Below are positions 39,591 to 46,479 of a DNA stretch of 64,000 nt, piece after piece (within the stretch, counting starts at the first letter, position 1; each line of letters opens with the position of its first letter). The stretch is taken from positions 310,001 to 374,000 of the forward strand of contig NZ_JABWCU010000003.1 in NCBI RefSeq assembly GCF_018491765.1. Reading direction: 5' to 3'. The notes under the pieces were generated by a model. It worked only from the letters and a program-made list of their open reading frames with translations. It had not been told where the DNA came from and ran no database searches. The DNA is from Novosphingobium profundi (GTDB taxonomy: Bacteria; Pseudomonadota; Alphaproteobacteria; Sphingomonadales; Sphingomonadaceae). Position numbers and translations under genes: made by a program.

Positions 39591-40706
39591 TTACGAAGGT
39601 GCCCGCACCAGTTCGTCGTCGAGGAACAGCGCGACGTCGTCGAGCTGGACCTGCTTGTCGAGATAGGTCTGGCCGATGCCCTTCATGAGGAGGAAGGGGA
39701 GGGTGCCCGCGTCCATCTTCTTGTCGTGGAGCATGTGGCGCACCAGTGCGCCACCGTCGCAGGAAAGGCCGAGCGTGGAGATCTCGGCGCGAAGACCCGC
39801 GTCGGCGATGTGGCGGGCCACCCGCTCCGCGCTCGCCGCGCTCATGTGGCCAAGGCGCGCCGAGTAACGCGCGGCGAGCACCATGCCGAGCGCAACGCCC
39901 TCGCCATGGAGCAGGCTTGCGGAAAAGCCGGTCTCGGCTTCGAGCGCGTGGCCGAAGGTGTGCCCGAGGTTGAGCAGGGCGCGCTTGCCGGTGGTCTCGA
40001 ATTCGTCCTCGGCGACGATGCGCGCCTTTGCCGCCACCGAATGGGCGACCGCGTATTCGCGCAGCGCCTCATCCCCTGCGAGCATGGCCGCGCCATTGGT
40101 TTCGCACCAGGCGAAGAAGTCGGCATCGTCGATCAGGCCGTACTTCACGACCTCGGCATAGCCCGCGCCAAGTTCGCGCGGGGGAAGCGATTCGAGCGCG
40201 GCGAGGTCGGCGAGCACCAGCGAGGGCTGGTGGAAGGCGCCGACGAGGTTCTTGCCTGCGGGTGTGTTGATCGCGGTCTTGCCGCCGACGCTCGAATCGA
40301 CTTGCGCGAGCAGGGTCGTGGGCACCTGGATGAACTTGCAGCCGCGCTTCAGCACCGCGGCGCAGAATCCGGTGAGGTCGCCGATAACGCCGCCGCCGAG
40401 CGCGATGACGTGGTCGCCGCGTTCGACCTCGAGATCGAGCAGCCAGTTGACCGTCGCGGCAAGTTCCTCCCACGACTTGGTCGGCTCGCCAGCGGGCAGG
40501 ATGCGCCAGTGGACGCTGTGTCCGTGGGCGCGCAGCGAATCCTCGACGACCTGGCCCCAGGCCGCGTGCACGTTGACGTCGGTCACGATCGGCACGGCGG
40601 GTTTGCGCAGGAAGCCGCGGCACTGCGCGCCGATTTCGGCGAGAAGGCCGGTGCCCACGCGCACTTCGTAGGGACGCTGGGCGATGTTGACCGGGATCAC
40701 TGCCAT
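39591..40706 (-). CDS. aroB: 3-dehydroquinate synthase
   Basis: 371 residues. It cyclises DAHP to 3-dehydroquinate in the shikimate pathway using NAD and a divalent metal. The NAD-binding GGGVIGDLTGFCAA is near residue 105, PTTLLAQVDSSVGGKTAIN near 130, the metal-site EVVKYGLI with its Glu near 190, and the His ligands in LNLGHTFGHALE near 250 and LHGEGVALGM near 267. The start overlaps the aroK stop by ten bases, so the genes are translated together. ATG 40706. Confidence 0.96.
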   Translation of the reverse strand: MAVIPVNIAQRPYEVRVGTGLLAEIGAQCRGFLRKPAVPIVTDVNVHAAWGQVVEDSLRAHGHSVHWRILPAGEPTKSWEELAATVNWLLDLEVERGDHVIALGGGVIGDLTGFCAAVLKRGCKFIQVPTTLLAQVDSSVGGKTAINTPAGKNLVGAFHQPSLVLADLAALESLPPRELGAGYAEVVKYGLIDDADFFAWCETNGAAMLAGDEALREYAVAHSVAAKARIVAEDEFETTGKRALLNLGHTFGHALEAETGFSASLLHGEGVALGMVLAARYSARLGHMSAASAERVARHIADAGLRAEISTLGLSCDGGALVRHMLHDKKMDAGTLPFLLMKGIGQTYLDKQVQLDDVALFLDDELVRAPS

Positions 40707-41275
40707 TGGGAAAGTTCCTGCAAGACCTTGTTGATTGTCTGGACGTGGGGGCCCTGGCCGCTGAGGATGTGGATCGGGGCCTGGGCGTAGAACGGACGGC
40801 GCGTTTCGCGCAGGCGCGTGAGCGTTTCGCGGGGGTTGCCGTCCTTGAGAAGCGGGCGATTGTCCTTGCGCGCGGTGCGCTCGACCAGCGTGTCCACGTC
40901 GCTGTCGAGCCAGATCGTCACCGCCTTGTCGAGGATGAGGGCGCGGGTCTCGTCGTTGATGAAGGCACCGCCGCCCGTCGCGATGACGATGCAGCCGCCG
41001 CCGTTGTCGGCCATCAGGCGGGCGATCACGCGCCGTTCCCCGTCGCGGAAGAACGCTTCGCCGTAGGCCTCGAAGATTTCCGGGATCGTCATCTGCGCCG
41101 AACGCTCGATCTCGTCGTCGGCATCGACGAAGTCGCAGTTCAGAAGCGAAGCCAGACGCTTGCCAACGCTCGACTTTCCGACGCCCATCATGCCCACAAG
41201 AACGATAGGCCGATCGATCCTGCGGGCGAGGGCGGCAATCTCCTGTGGAGAATAGCGGGTCTGTTGAAGGTCCAT
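40697..41275 (-). CDS. aroK: Shikimate kinase
   Basis: 192 residues. It phosphorylates shikimate with ATP. Walker A GMMGVGKSSVGKRLA is near residue 30, the shikimate-binding DADDEIERSA follows near 57, then FFRDGERRVIARL and the ATGGGAF loop near 100, and the lid region RPLLKDGNPRETL. There is an N-terminal extension of about 25 residues before the first strand, common in alphaproteobacteria. Start ATG 41275. It is divergent from the small membrane protein gene at 41334, with only 58 bases between. Confidence 0.95.
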   Translation of the reverse strand: MDLQQTRYSPQEIAALARRIDRPIVLVGMMGVGKSSVGKRLASLLNCDFVDADDEIERSAQMTIPEIFEAYGEAFFRDGERRVIARLMADNGGGCIVIATGGGAFINDETRALILDKAVTIWLDSDVDTLVERTARKDNRPLLKDGNPRETLTRLRETRRPFYAQAPIHILSGQGPHVQTINKVLQELSQWQ

Positions 41276-41333
41276 TGCCCCATCGCCTATAGTTGCGCTA
41301 GGTCGCAGCGCAAGCATCGGTGAAGGAAGGCGA

Positions 41334-41486
41334 GTGACGATTAGATTGCGTGGGCGTCCGGCCCTGGCCTTGGGGCTATTCGTTCTGGCCGGAGTTGCCG
41401 TGCTGGCGGTGGCCTGGATCGACGCCGGCCGCGAGCCCGTCAAGGATCAGGTCGTTTCGGTCGCGGTTCCGGAGCTGGGCAAATGA
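41334..41486 (+). CDS. Small single-pass membrane protein (50 aa), unknown
   Basis: A GTG at 41334 with GAAGGAAGG just upstream opens a 50-codon frame: basic N-terminus VTIRLRGRP, one hydrophobic segment LALGLFVLAGVAVLAVAW, then a short hydrophilic periplasmic tail ending VPELGK. The stop TGA overlaps the next gene's ATG (ATGA at 41483), a clear sign of translational coupling and the best argument that this short frame is real. I know no family. It may be an anchor or partner for the large exported protein encoded next. Confidence 0.65.
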   Translation: MTIRLRGRPALALGLFVLAGVAVLAVAWIDAGREPVKDQVVSVAVPELGK

Positions 41487-43375
41487 GGGCGGTCCATCTT
41501 CTTGCCGGGGCCGCGCTGACGCTGACCTCGGCCTGGGCGGTCGCGCAGGATTCGCCCGAATCGCTGCTTCCCAAGATGTTCCAGGATCCTGCGCCGAGCG
41601 CGGCGCCGACACCGCGTCCCGCGCCGCGCCCGGTCACACCGGCCCCTCGTCCTAGTGCAAGCGCGAGTGCGCAGGCGCGGCCGACCTCGGGGCCCGTGGT
41701 CCAGCCGTTGCCCCAGGCGGCCCCGTCGGATGCCGCGCTCGCAGCCGCGCCGACGCCGACGACCGACAGCGGTGTCCAGTTCAAGCGCCTGCCCACGCTC
41801 GAGGAACTCGCGCGCATGTCGCCCGAGGATTTCGAGAGCCTGATCGGGCGCAAGGTCGAATTCGACATGCCGCCCCAGGCGCGCCGGGCGATGGAACATG
41901 TCGGCCTGTTCGACGAGAGTGAGGGCGGACTTCCCGCGACATCGCTTGCCGGGGCCAATCCCGAGCTGATGCGCCTGGCGCTTTCGGGCAATCGCGGCGC
42001 GCTCGTATCGCGCTGGGGGCACATCGCGCTGCGGCGCGCGCTGCTCTCACGGCTCGATCCGCCGCAGGGCATGAGTCCGCAGGACTTCCTGGCCTTGCGC
42101 GTCGGCCTGCTGCTGCGCATGGGCGAATACGATGCCGCGCGCGCACTTTTGCAAGACGTCGACATCGCCAACTATTCGCCCGCGATCAGCGACGTGGCGC
42201 TCAGCGTCTACCTGGGGACTGCGGATATCACGGGCATGTGCCCAATCATGGCGACGCAGGGCTCGATGCGCGAGGACCCGGAATGGGACGCCGCGCGCGC
42301 GATCTGCGATGCCTTCCGGGGCAACAGCACGGCCGCGCTCGCCAAGCTTGACCGTTCGCTGTCGCACCGGGAAATGCCCCGCATCGACCTGCTGCTGGCG
42401 CAGCGCTACGCGGGAGCGGCCGGCAAGTCGCGCCGCGCGGTGACGATCGAATGGGATGACGTGAACGACCTGACGCCCTGGCGCTACGCTTTGGCGCGCG
42501 GTGTCGGGATCATGCCCCCGGCCGCGCTGATGAAGGCGAACGAAGGACGCTACGACGCCGTGACCGCGCTTGCACCGATGGTCGGGCTCGAGCAGCGGGC
42601 GGCGGCTTCGACGCGCGCAGGGGCCATGGGTATCCTGTCGAACGCGGCAATGGTCGACCTTTACGCGCAGATCTATTCCGATCCCGACACCGGGGCCGAA
42701 TGGCAGGGGCGTGCGGAGCAATTGCGCGATGCCTATTCGCTGCCCTCTCCCGCCGCACGCATCAAGGCGATGCGCTCCTTGTGGAGCGACACGGGCGAAA
42801 GCGGCGGCGCCTATGCGGGCCGTGTGCTGACGGCCGCCGCCGCGGCGCGCATCTCGCCCAGTGCCGATCTGGCGAACGATGCGCCCGACCTCATCGGTTC
42901 GATGCTCTCGGCCGGCTACGATGCAAATGCTGCGCGTTGGTCCTCTGTCGTGGAGCGTGGTTCTGCCGGGTGGGCGCTGATCATGCTGTCGGCGCCGGGT
43001 GCCGGGCAGGGCGCGTCGAGCGGGGATGTCGACAGCTTCATCGATGCCGACGACAGTGCGGGCAAGCGCCGCGCGGCTTTCCTGGTCGCGGGCCTCGCAG
43101 GGCTGGGGCGCATCGATCGCAGCCGGGCGCGCAGCTATTCGAATGATCTTGCGCTCAATCTCGATGGCGACACGCGCTGGACGCAGGCCATCGACGCGGC
43201 GGCCGAACGCGGTGATGAGGCGAGCGTGGTCATCCTCGCCGGTTTCGGCATGCAGGGTGCGAACTGGCGCCTGATGACGCCGCGCTACCTTTACCACATC
43301 GTCTCGGCGATGAACCGGGTGGGCTTGGGCGCCGAGGCGCGCATGGTCGCGGCCGAGGCCATCGCGCGGACCTGA
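41483..43375 (+). CDS. Large exported protein of unknown function (630 aa)
   Basis: A Sec signal (MRAVHLLAGAALTLTSAWAVAQ, cleavage after AVAQ or AWA) is followed by a Pro/Ala/Ser/Thr-rich spacer (residues 35-95) and then about 530 residues of mostly alpha-helical, Ala/Leu/Arg-rich sequence resembling helical-repeat (TPR/SEL-like) proteins: repeated LLRMGEYDAARALL, AICDAFRGNSTAALAKL, MVDLYAQIY patterns. A lone MCPIM/AICDA cysteine pair is near 250-270. I do not recognise a family. It is coupled to the small membrane protein upstream and followed by xerD 35 bases later. A periplasmic or outer-membrane scaffold is a guess. Confidence 0.7.
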   Translation: MRAVHLLAGAALTLTSAWAVAQDSPESLLPKMFQDPAPSAAPTPRPAPRPVTPAPRPSASASAQARPTSGPVVQPLPQAAPSDAALAAAPTPTTDSGVQFKRLPTLEELARMSPEDFESLIGRKVEFDMPPQARRAMEHVGLFDESEGGLPATSLAGANPELMRLALSGNRGALVSRWGHIALRRALLSRLDPPQGMSPQDFLALRVGLLLRMGEYDAARALLQDVDIANYSPAISDVALSVYLGTADITGMCPIMATQGSMREDPEWDAARAICDAFRGNSTAALAKLDRSLSHREMPRIDLLLAQRYAGAAGKSRRAVTIEWDDVNDLTPWRYALARGVGIMPPAALMKANEGRYDAVTALAPMVGLEQRAAASTRAGAMGILSNAAMVDLYAQIYSDPDTGAEWQGRAEQLRDAYSLPSPAARIKAMRSLWSDTGESGGAYAGRVLTAAAAARISPSADLANDAPDLIGSMLSAGYDANAARWSSVVERGSAGWALIMLSAPGAGQGASSGDVDSFIDADDSAGKRRAAFLVAGLAGLGRIDRSRARSYSNDLALNLDGDTRWTQAIDAAAERGDEASVVILAGFGMQGANWRLMTPRYLYHIVSAMNRVGLGAEARMVAAEAIART

Positions 43376-43410
43376 GTGGCAGGCTGCGGCAGCTCGCGAG
43401 GGGGAGGAGC

Positions 43411-44304
43411 ATGACGCAAGGCGATGATCCTCTCGAGCGGTTCCTCTCGATGATGGCGGTGGAGCGCGGGGCGGCGGCGAATACGCTTGCCGCCTATCGC
43501 CGGGACCTCGAGGGCGCGCAGGCGGCGCTGGGCGACCTGGTGCGTGCCGATGGACCCCGCCTCGAGTCGCTTTCGGCACACTGGAGCGATCTTTCCGCGG
43601 CCAGTCTTGCGCGCAAGTGTTCGACCTTGCGCCAGTTCTACGGCTTTCTTGTTGACGAGGGCCTTCGCGAGGACGATCCCTCGCCCGCCTTGCCGCGTCC
43701 GCGCACCCGCCGCCCGCTGCCGCGCCTCCTGTCGCGCGAGGAGGTCACGCGTTTCCTCACCGTGGCCGAAGCCGAGGCCGAGTCGGGCGAGGCCCCGGCG
43801 GTGCGTCTGCTGGCGCTGCTCGAACTTCTCTACGGGTCGGGCCTGCGTGCGACCGAGCTGGTCTCGCTGCCACTGGCCGCCGTGCCGCGTGATGCGCCGT
43901 TTCTCCACGTCCGGGGCAAGGGGGGGCAGCAGCGCATGGTTCCGGTCAGCACGCGCGCGCGCCAGGCGCTGTCGCGTTGGCTTGCGGTGCGCGTTGGCAC
44001 TCCCGGCTCCAAATTCCTGTTTCCCTCGCGCGCGAGCACTGGCCACCTGACCCGGATTCGTCTGTTCCAATTGCTGCGCGAGCTCGCGATTCGCGCCGAT
44101 CTCGATCCCGAGCGGGTGTCCCCGCATGTGCTGCGTCACGCTTTCGCGACGCATCTGCTGGAAGGCGGGGCGGACCTGAGGGTGCTACAGACGCTGCTGG
44201 GCCATGCCGATATCGCGACGACCCAGATCTACACCCATGTCGACAGCGCGCGGCTGATCGAACTGGTGAACGCGCGCCACCCGCTGGCGCGGCGGACGAG
44301 CTAG
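43411..44304 (+). CDS. xerD: Tyrosine recombinase XerD
   Basis: 297 residues, the normal Xer size. It resolves chromosome dimers at dif together with XerC. The N-terminal core-binding domain begins LERFLSMMAVERGAAANTLAAYRRDL; the catalytic domain has Arg in GSGLRATELVSL near residue 150, Lys in VRGKGGQQRMVP near 172, the HxxR in SPHVLRHAFATHLLEGGAD near 235, His in LLGHADIATTQ and the nucleophile Tyr in IYTHVDSARL. XerD rather than XerC is inferred from the aroK/aroB neighbourhood; the motif set alone would allow either. Chromosomal housekeeping gene, not an integrase of an island. ATG 43411. Confidence 0.9.
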   Translation: MTQGDDPLERFLSMMAVERGAAANTLAAYRRDLEGAQAALGDLVRADGPRLESLSAHWSDLSAASLARKCSTLRQFYGFLVDEGLREDDPSPALPRPRTRRPLPRLLSREEVTRFLTVAEAEAESGEAPAVRLLALLELLYGSGLRATELVSLPLAAVPRDAPFLHVRGKGGQQRMVPVSTRARQALSRWLAVRVGTPGSKFLFPSRASTGHLTRIRLFQLLRELAIRADLDPERVSPHVLRHAFATHLLEGGADLRVLQTLLGHADIATTQIYTHVDSARLIELVNARHPLARRTS

Positions 44305-44481
44305 CTGGCTTGTGGCCAGGAAAATTGGACGATCGGGCCGCTGAGGCGATATACGATCTCCAGATGTAAAATTTCCAGACAGTGCTCACTCTTGGGGCGG
44401 AGGCGCGATGGCAACGAAGCCCCTGGAAAAGCTCGCTGTTCCGGTCCCTGGAGGTAGTTCAAATATCGCGGGAAGGGTGAC

Positions 44482-44512
44482 AAAAAAGGCGGCAGGTTGC
44501 CCTGCCGCCTCT
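44482..44512 (-). terminator. Terminator of the flp pilin genes
   Basis: AGGCGGCAGG (44487-44496) and CCTGCCGCCT (44501-44510) form a ten-base stem with a TTGC loop. Read on the minus strand it is followed by TTTTTT, so it ends the pilin transcript. Confidence 0.88.
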
Positions 44513-44554
44513 TGAACTTCCGGCCGGGAGATCCGGCCGTCAGGTAGAGCGAAC

Positions 44555-44728
44555 TTACTTGTTCGCGCCTTCGAGCGTGGTCGAGGTCTTGGTGAAGGTC
44601 GAGGTCAGCTGCGTGCCGAGGCCCTGCATGGCAGCAATGGCGGCAACGGCGATGAGGGCGGCGATCAGGCCGTATTCGATCGCGGTGGCACCTTCTTCGT
44701 TGCGGCGCAGCTTGGTGAGGAACTTCAT
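44555..44728 (-). CDS. Flp/Fap-type pilin subunit (57 aa)
   Basis: Product MKFLTKLRRNEEG, then ATAIEYGLIAALIAVAAIAA, then a short tail ending LEGANK. The Gly-ATAIEY site with Glu at +5 and Tyr at +6 is the hallmark of Flp prepilins cleaved by a TadV/CpaA-type peptidase; the mature protein is a single hydrophobic helix assembled into Tad pili for surface attachment. GGAGA lies eight bases before ATG 44728. It is downstream of a second, similar pilin gene on the same strand. The tad/cpa assembly genes are not in the window. Confidence 0.9.
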   Translation of the reverse strand: MKFLTKLRRNEEGATAIEYGLIAALIAVAAIAAMQGLGTQLTSTFTKTSTTLEGANK

Positions 44729-44856
44729 CGTATGTCTCCTGATGAAAAGCAGTCTAGTGTGTACCCGGTCCGCTTTGCCGCAGTCTCACTTGGGCGCTTC
44801 GGACAGTGATCTTCCTAGGATGCAAGAGTTGAAAAAGACTTAAGCATGACCTTGCA

Positions 44857-45045
44857 TCAGTTGCCTGCCATGGCCTCCGAGCTCTTCGAGTTGACGTCGC
44901 CCCACATGGCGATCGTCTGGTCGGCGACGCCCTGGATTGCAAAGACGATGACGAGAACTACCATCGCGAGGATGAGGCCATATTCGACGGCGGTGGCGCC
45001 GGCCTTGTCGCGCCAGGCGGCTTTCAGATGTTTCAACCAGCCCAT
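44857..45045 (-). CDS. Flp/Fap-type pilin subunit (62 aa)
   Basis: Product MGWLKHLKAAWRDKAG followed by ATAVEYGLILAMVVLVIVFA and a tail DQTIAMWGDVNSKSSEAMAGN. The prepilin processing site Gly-ATAVEY is intact. Its tail differs from the neighbouring pilin, so the two are old paralogues rather than a recent copy. ATG 45045 has a GGCGGGGCG site upstream; an ATG at 45066 would add seven residues. A CtrA-type site stands 49 bases upstream of the start, matching the known cell-cycle control of the single pilin gene pilA in Caulobacter. Confidence 0.88.
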   Translation of the reverse strand: MGWLKHLKAAWRDKAGATAVEYGLILAMVVLVIVFAIQGVADQTIAMWGDVNSKSSEAMAGN

Positions 45046-45093
45046 TTTCGCCCCGCCCGATTGCATACCAAGCCCCAGAATCGATTGTCGGGC

Positions 45094-45108
45094 TTAAAGA
45101 GTGATTAA
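45094..45108 (-). promoter_or_regulatory. Candidate CtrA box upstream of flp pilin
   Basis: TTAA, seven bases, TTAA, an exact match to the core of the CtrA consensus TTAA-N7-TTAA. It is 49-63 bases upstream of the minus-strand pilin start, and also 15 bases before the plus-strand Nudix gene. CtrA control of pilA is established in Caulobacter. Confidence 0.6.
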
Positions 45109-45122
45109 ATGGAAGGTCGAAT

Positions 45123-45590
45123 GTGGAAAAAAATCTGACACCTCTGCTCGTTGTGGCGGTTGCGCTGGTCGATGCGGAGGGGCGGGTGCTCCTGCAGCAG
45201 CGACCGTGCGGGACGATGCATGCGGGGCTATGGGAGTTTCCCGGAGGCAAGGTCGATGCTGGGGAAAGTCCCGAGGATGCCGCCGTGCGGGAGATGGAAG
45301 AGGAGCTGGGAGTTCGTCTCAAGGTCCGCGATCTTCTCCCCGTGGGATTTGCCAGTGGCCCCCTCGAAGGGGTGGGCGGCGCGGGTGTGGGGCGCTCGCT
45401 GGTGATTCTGCTTTACCGGGCCGATTGCTGGGAAGGTGAGCCGATGTCGCTCGAGGGAGGCGAGGCGGGCTGGTACGCGCCCGCGCGGATTGGCGACCTG
45501 GCGATGCCGCCGCTGGATTATCCGCTGGCACGGGCGCTCGAACGGGTGCTTGCGGGGGAGGTGCATGACGATTTTTCGAAAAAGAAGTGA
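45123..45590 (+). CDS. mutT: Nudix hydrolase, MutT type (8-oxo-dGTP diphosphatase)
   Basis: 155 residues. The Nudix box reads GGKVDAGESPEDAAVREMEEELGV near residues 41-64 with all consensus Gly, Glu and Arg residues. QQRPCGTMHAGLWEFPGGKVD is the MutT-type lead-in, which supports hydrolysis of oxidised dGTP to prevent A:T to C:G transversion. The start GTG 45123 (VEKNLTPLLVVAVAL) is chosen for the family-like N-terminus; no ATG is available. It is transcribed away from the pilin genes and ends just before the tRNA-Arg pair. Confidence 0.9.
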   Translation: MEKNLTPLLVVAVALVDAEGRVLLQQRPCGTMHAGLWEFPGGKVDAGESPEDAAVREMEEELGVRLKVRDLLPVGFASGPLEGVGGAGVGRSLVILLYRADCWEGEPMSLEGGEAGWYAPARIGDLAMPPLDYPLARALERVLAGEVHDDFSKKK

Positions 45591-45639
45591 CATAGGTGTT
45601 GACCGCGGAGCAGTCCCTTTCTAAAGGCGCCTCTCCAAC

Positions 45640-45716
45640 GCGCCCGTAGCTCAGCTGGATAGAGCATCAGACTACGAATCTGAGGGTCGGACGTTCGAAT
45701 CGTTCCGGGCGCGCCA
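45640..45716 (+). tRNA. tRNA-Arg (anticodon ACG), copy 1
   Basis: 77 bases including encoded CCA. Seven-base acceptor stem GCGCCCG/CGGGCGC, D-arm AGCTCAGCTGGATAGAGC, anticodon loop CTACGAA with ACG at 34-36 between CAGA and TCTG stems, T-arm with GTTCGAATC. The A34 is expected to be deaminated to inosine to read CGU, CGC and CGA. Confidence 0.97.
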
Positions 45717-45767
45717 CTTTCTCCAAGGTGGCCATCGTTGGATAAATTGGAGAAAAAATGTGCATGC

Positions 45768-45844
45768 GCGCCCGTAGCTCAGCTGGATAGAGCATCAGAC
45801 TACGAATCTGAGGGTCGGACGTTCGAATCGTTCCGGGCGCGCCA
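45768..45844 (+). tRNA. tRNA-Arg (anticodon ACG), copy 2
   Basis: All 77 bases are identical to copy 1, which ends 51 bases upstream. A T-rich terminator follows, so both are probably cut from one transcript. Confidence 0.97.
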
Positions 45845-45862
45845 TACACTTTCCATGCGGTG

Positions 45863-45896
45863 CCCTTGAAAGCCTTTCGGTTTTCGAGGGTTTTTT
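45863..45896 (+). terminator. Terminator after the tRNA-Arg genes
   Basis: CCCTTGAAA pairs with TTTCGAGGG (one G-U pair), followed by TTTTTTA. Confidence 0.88.
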
Positions 45897-46114
45897 ATTG
45901 CCCAATCGAAGCTCACTCCGGACGCAGAGGCTGCAGACGAGGCCTCGCCCGGGCGTCGAGCGGTGCGGCCAGGTGCCGTTCAAGACGTGGTTGGGCATGG
46001 GCAGCACCCGAACGCCAATCGCGCACCTGAGGGAAGCCCGCAGGAGTGGCTCGAATATCCGACTATTGAAATAAGGATTTGCAGGGCAAGAAGTTTATTT
46101 TCGAGCATTTTCGA

Positions 46115-46142
46115 TTGACTAATTCCCTACTAAATTGATAGG
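46115..46142 (+). promoter_or_regulatory. Promoter-like patch with imperfect palindrome upstream of receptor-sulfatase genes
   Basis: TTGACT at 46115-46120 could be a -35 element. Right behind it, CCTACTAAATTGATAGG (46126-46142) is an imperfect 17-base palindrome (outer CCTA/TAGG arms perfect, inner AA/TT perfect). Such a site inside a promoter spacer would suit a repressor. The regulator is unknown; sulfur control is only suggested by the sulfatase downstream. Confidence 0.35.
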
Positions 46143-46479
46143 CATTTGGAGCGCCGGTGGCCAGTGGTCGAGAACTGCCGGATTTTGCGAATCTTCGACC
46201 CGCGGCATTTGATCGGGAAGCAGCTTGCTCCGCGTTACCAACCGCTAAAGCGCGCGATGCTGAGGCCACATGGCCAGGTTTCGTGATCTCCCCGTCTTGA
46301 TGGGTGATACGATGCACGACAACGAACAGACCTGATCCGAACGCCACGTGCGTGGGCTCGCGCCGACGCATGACTTTCTCTGACCTCTTCGAACATTCGC
46401 CCGGTGCAATTCTGCGCCCACCTTGTCGCGCCTCTTGGGCGCGAGGGAAGAGCAGGCCGGGCCCATTGCCAGGATAGCC

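Larger units (their letters stand above)
45845..46479 (+). other. Long gap between tRNA-Arg pair and TonB-dependent receptor
   Basis: 635 bases without a convincing gene. The first 50 hold the tRNA terminator. Around 46070-46160 the sequence becomes AT-rich and carries a promoter-like TTGACT and an imperfect palindrome, annotated separately. From 46160 to the receptor start I see nothing I can name; the leader would be over 300 bases long if transcription starts at the AT-rich patch. Confidence 0.55.

Noticed and set aside
43411..44304. Tyrosine recombinase as integrase of a genomic island at the tRNA-Arg genes
   Set aside because: Length, motifs and the aroK/aroB neighbourhood match housekeeping XerD; no direct repeat of the tRNA 3' end was found outside the two tRNA copies.
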